From positions 1-5,932 of the forward strand of contig JAITTM010000158.1 in assembly GCA_031286975.1 (NCBI GenBank): 5,932 nucleotides of DNA, written 5' to 3'. The notes below the pieces were generated by a model. The model was not told where the DNA came from and ran no database searches. It was given only the letters and a program-made list of their open reading frames with translations. Each line of letters starts with the position of its first letter. The stretch's first letter is position 1. The DNA comes from Coriobacteriales bacterium (GTDB taxonomy: Bacteria > Actinomycetota > Coriobacteriia > Coriobacteriales > UBA8131). The position numbers were made by a program, and so were the translations under genes. Shown piece after piece: positions 4,365-5,932 of this stretch.

Positions 4365-5723
4365 ATGAACACTGACAGACTCTCACTCTATAAGGATTTT
4401 GAAGTCATCAACGCCATCGACCCCGAGATCTATGCGCGTTTGGACGTCAAGCGCGGCCTGCGCAACACCGATGGTACGGGCGTGATTGCCGGTGTGACCA
4501 ATATCAGCAACGTACACGGCTACGTGCTCAACGAGGCCGAGAAGCAGCCTTGCGAGGGTAGACTCACCATGCGCGGCTATGACATCAACGACCTGGTTGC
4601 CCATGTTGAGGCGGAGGATCGCTTTGGTTTTGAGGAGCTCGCCTATCTCCTGCTTGCCGGCCGTCTGCCCACGGTCGAGCAGTTAGCGAGCTTCAGAAAG
4701 CTCATCGATGAGAACCGCGAACTGCCCGACGGCTTTTGCGCCGACATCATCATGACCAAGGCGACGCCCAACGTCATGAACGCCCTCACGCGGGCGATCT
4801 CGGTGCTCTATGCCTTTGACAAGGATGCCGAGAGCAACGCGCCCGAGCACGAGATCGACACAGCCATCAGCCTCATATCCCGCCTGCCACGCGTGATGGT
4901 GCTGGCCTATTATGCCAAGCGAGCCGTCTTCTTTGGTGACTCGATGATCATGCATCGCTTCATCCCTGGGCAGTCCACCTCCGAGACCATCCTCTCGATG
5001 CTGCGTCCTGATCGCAAGTTCACGCATGAAGAGGCGGCTCTGCTCGACATCATGCTCATGCTGCACGCCGAGCATGGCGGCGGCAACAACTCGACCTTCA
5101 TAGTGCGCGCGCTCACCTCATCCGACACCGACCCCTATTCAGCCTATGCCGGTGGCATCGGTTCGCTCAAAGGCGCCCGCCACGGTGGCGCCAACCTCCA
5201 GGTTGAGCAGATGCAGGACGACATCAAACAGCAGGTTGCCAACTGGAGTGACGAGGGCCAGGTCGCGGATTATCTGCGCAAGATAGTGCGACGTGAAGCT
5301 TTTGATAGAAGCGGGCTCATCTATGGCATGGGCCACGCGGTCTACACACTCTCAGACCCGCGCGCGCTGCTTTGCAAGAAGCATGCGATACAGCTGGCAA
5401 AAGGTACTCCTTTTGAGGATGAGTTCGAGCTGCTGCAAACCATCGAGCGTCTTGCCCCTGGCATCATTGCCGAGCAAAAGGGCGACAGCAAGCAGATCTG
5501 CGCCAATATCGATATGTACAGCGGCCTTGTCTACCGCATGTTGGGCATCCCGCAAGACCTGCTCACGCCGATGTTCGCCTCGTCGCGCATCGTCGGTTGG
5601 GCAGCGCATCGTTTTGAGGAGATCATATCGGGCCGCCGCATCATGCGCCCCGCCTACAAGAGCAACGTGACCTCCCCCAGCACCCCCCGCCTCCCGTATG
5701 TCCCTTTGCAGGAGCGCGTATAG
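4365..5723 (+). CDS. Citrate synthase (Si-type fold family)
   Basis: The product is a 452-residue citrate synthase, which condenses acetyl-CoA with oxaloacetate to citrate in the cytosol, feeding 2-oxoglutarate and glutamate synthesis. Family landmarks in order are G-R-L-T-M-R-G-Y-D-I (about 66-75), F-E-E-L-A-Y-L-L-L-A-G-R-L-P, H-A-E-H-G-G-G-N-N-S-T-F with the first catalytic His at 237, G-A-R-H-G-G-A-N with the second at 273, and D-M-Y-S-G-L-V-Y with the catalytic Asp at 383. Then comes S-S-R-I-V-G-W-A-A-H-R-F-E, and a tail with R-I-M-R-P-A-Y-K. All three catalytic residues are intact. The first motif has G-G-G-N-N instead of the E-L-N-A-S of the better-known enzymes, a variant I associate with a Clostridia/Coriobacteriia subgroup. 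A 2-methylcitrate synthase cannot be strictly excluded, but no prp genes are nearby. It has its own extended -10 promoter and looks monocistronic. Confidence 0.93.
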   Translation: MNTDRLSLYKDFEVINAIDPEIYARLDVKRGLRNTDGTGVIAGVTNISNVHGYVLNEAEKQPCEGRLTMRGYDINDLVAHVEAEDRFGFEELAYLLLAGRLPTVEQLASFRKLIDENRELPDGFCADIIMTKATPNVMNALTRAISVLYAFDKDAESNAPEHEIDTAISLISRLPRVMVLAYYAKRAVFFGDSMIMHRFIPGQSTSETILSMLRPDRKFTHEEAALLDIMLMLHAEHGGGNNSTFIVRALTSSDTDPYSAYAGGIGSLKGARHGGANLQVEQMQDDIKQQVANWSDEGQVADYLRKIVRREAFDRSGLIYGMGHAVYTLSDPRALLCKKHAIQLAKGTPFEDEFELLQTIERLAPGIIAEQKGDSKQICANIDMYSGLVYRMLGIPQDLLTPMFASSRIVGWAAHRFEEIISGRRIMRPAYKSNVTSPSTPRLPYVPLQERV

Positions 5724-5836
5724 ACACCCGCAGACCGCCTTGTCCTTGGCCGCCCGGTTATCGCGCAGAAACGTGCTTGCCCCGTGCCTCCCGTGAACCT
5801 TGACTCCGCAGCGCACAACCCCTCACACCGCAGTTT

Positions 5837-5856
5837 ATTATGTGTTAATTATGTGT
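5837..5856 (+). repeat. Direct repeat ATTATGTGT with 11-base period
   Basis: ATTATGTGT occurs at 5837-5845 and again at 5848-5856, one helical turn apart, and a degenerate CTGTGT follows at 5860-5865. Same-face spacing of direct repeats is typical of sites for a cooperatively binding regulator. The tract is markedly AT-richer than the rest of the window. Confidence 0.5.
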
Positions 5857-5867
5857 CAGCTGTGTAC

Positions 5868-5902
5868 GTATGGTTAGATAAAGTGTAAAAATATCTCCAT
5901 AC
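5868..5902. repeat. Inverted repeat in the AT-rich tail
   Basis: GTATGG (5868-5873) and AGATA (5876-5880) pair with TATCT (5892-5896) and CCATAC (5897-5902). This gives an 11-bp stem with a 2-base bulge and an 11-base A-rich loop. No T run follows on either strand, so it does not look like an intrinsic terminator; an operator or 5'-leader hairpin for the next gene is more likely. Confidence 0.45.
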
Positions 5903-5932
5903 AGGCAAGGGGCTGATTGAGCGTACAGCAAG

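Larger units (their letters stand above)
5724..5932 (+). other. Non-coding region downstream of citrate synthase
   Basis: No gene is supported in these 209 bases. The first 100 are GC-rich, with a loosely repeated CGTG(C) motif (5772, 5783, 5792), and have no clear terminator. From about 5833 the composition becomes AT-rich, with direct repeats and a hairpin (listed separately). This is typical of the regulatory region of a gene starting beyond the right edge. No convincing -35/-10 pair was found. Confidence 0.5.

Noticed and set aside
5352..5816. Minus-strand 154-codon reading frame opposite the end of citrate synthase
   Set aside because: It is mostly antisense to a clear citrate synthase gene, has no recognisable domain and is rich in Arg/Ala/Gly as expected for a complement frame in GC-rich DNA.
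5903..5932. Start of a riboswitch at the right edge
   Set aside because: Too little sequence is present and no known riboswitch core was recognised.

Overview
This 5,932-base window is a compact, moderately GC-rich (roughly 58-60% by eye), all-plus-strand stretch of a bacterial chromosome. It holds six genes: one cut by the left edge and five complete. An SPFH protein ending in a SHOCT tail, a TFIIB-type zinc-ribbon membrane protein and a citrate synthase carrying an H-G-G-G-N-N active-site motif would together fit a Gram-positive actinobacterium, possibly class Coriobacteriia. That placement is inference; no rRNA or other phylogenetic marker is present.

Layout. Bases 1-449 encode the C-terminal part of a YfcE/MJ0936-type metallophosphoesterase. 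Bases 450-766 are non-coding, with several short hairpins, a repeated CGGCAA-like motif and a plausible -10 element. From 767 to 4285 lies a four-gene module: an SPFH (YdjI-like) protein with a SHOCT tail; a three-zinc-ribbon protein with a C-terminal membrane helix (YdjG-like); a 118-residue single-helix membrane protein with a His/Glu cluster that I cannot assign; and a 125-residue zinc-ribbon protein with a C-terminal membrane helix. The first three genes are tightly packed (8 and 13 bases apart), so they are almost certainly one transcript. The fourth follows a 138-base gap bounded by an imperfect long-range inverted repeat. A TGGTATAAT extended -10 promoter then precedes a complete citrate synthase gene (4365-5723). 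The last 209 bases are non-coding and include an AT-rich tract with an 11-base-period direct repeat and a hairpin.

How the genes may work together. The module resembles the SPFH plus zinc-ribbon membrane protein part of the Bacillus subtilis pspA-ydjGHI envelope-stress operon. Here there is no PspA and no TPM-domain YdjH in the window, and two small membrane proteins take their place. A reasonable reading is a membrane-associated SPFH scaffold, recruited by zinc-ribbon proteins anchored through C-terminal helices. The SPFH protein lacks the C-terminal zinc ribbon that I recall for YdjI-type proteins, while the next gene begins with just such a ribbon 8 bases after the SPFH stop. The metallophosphoesterase and citrate synthase look like unrelated flanking housekeeping genes. 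The citrate synthase has its own promoter.
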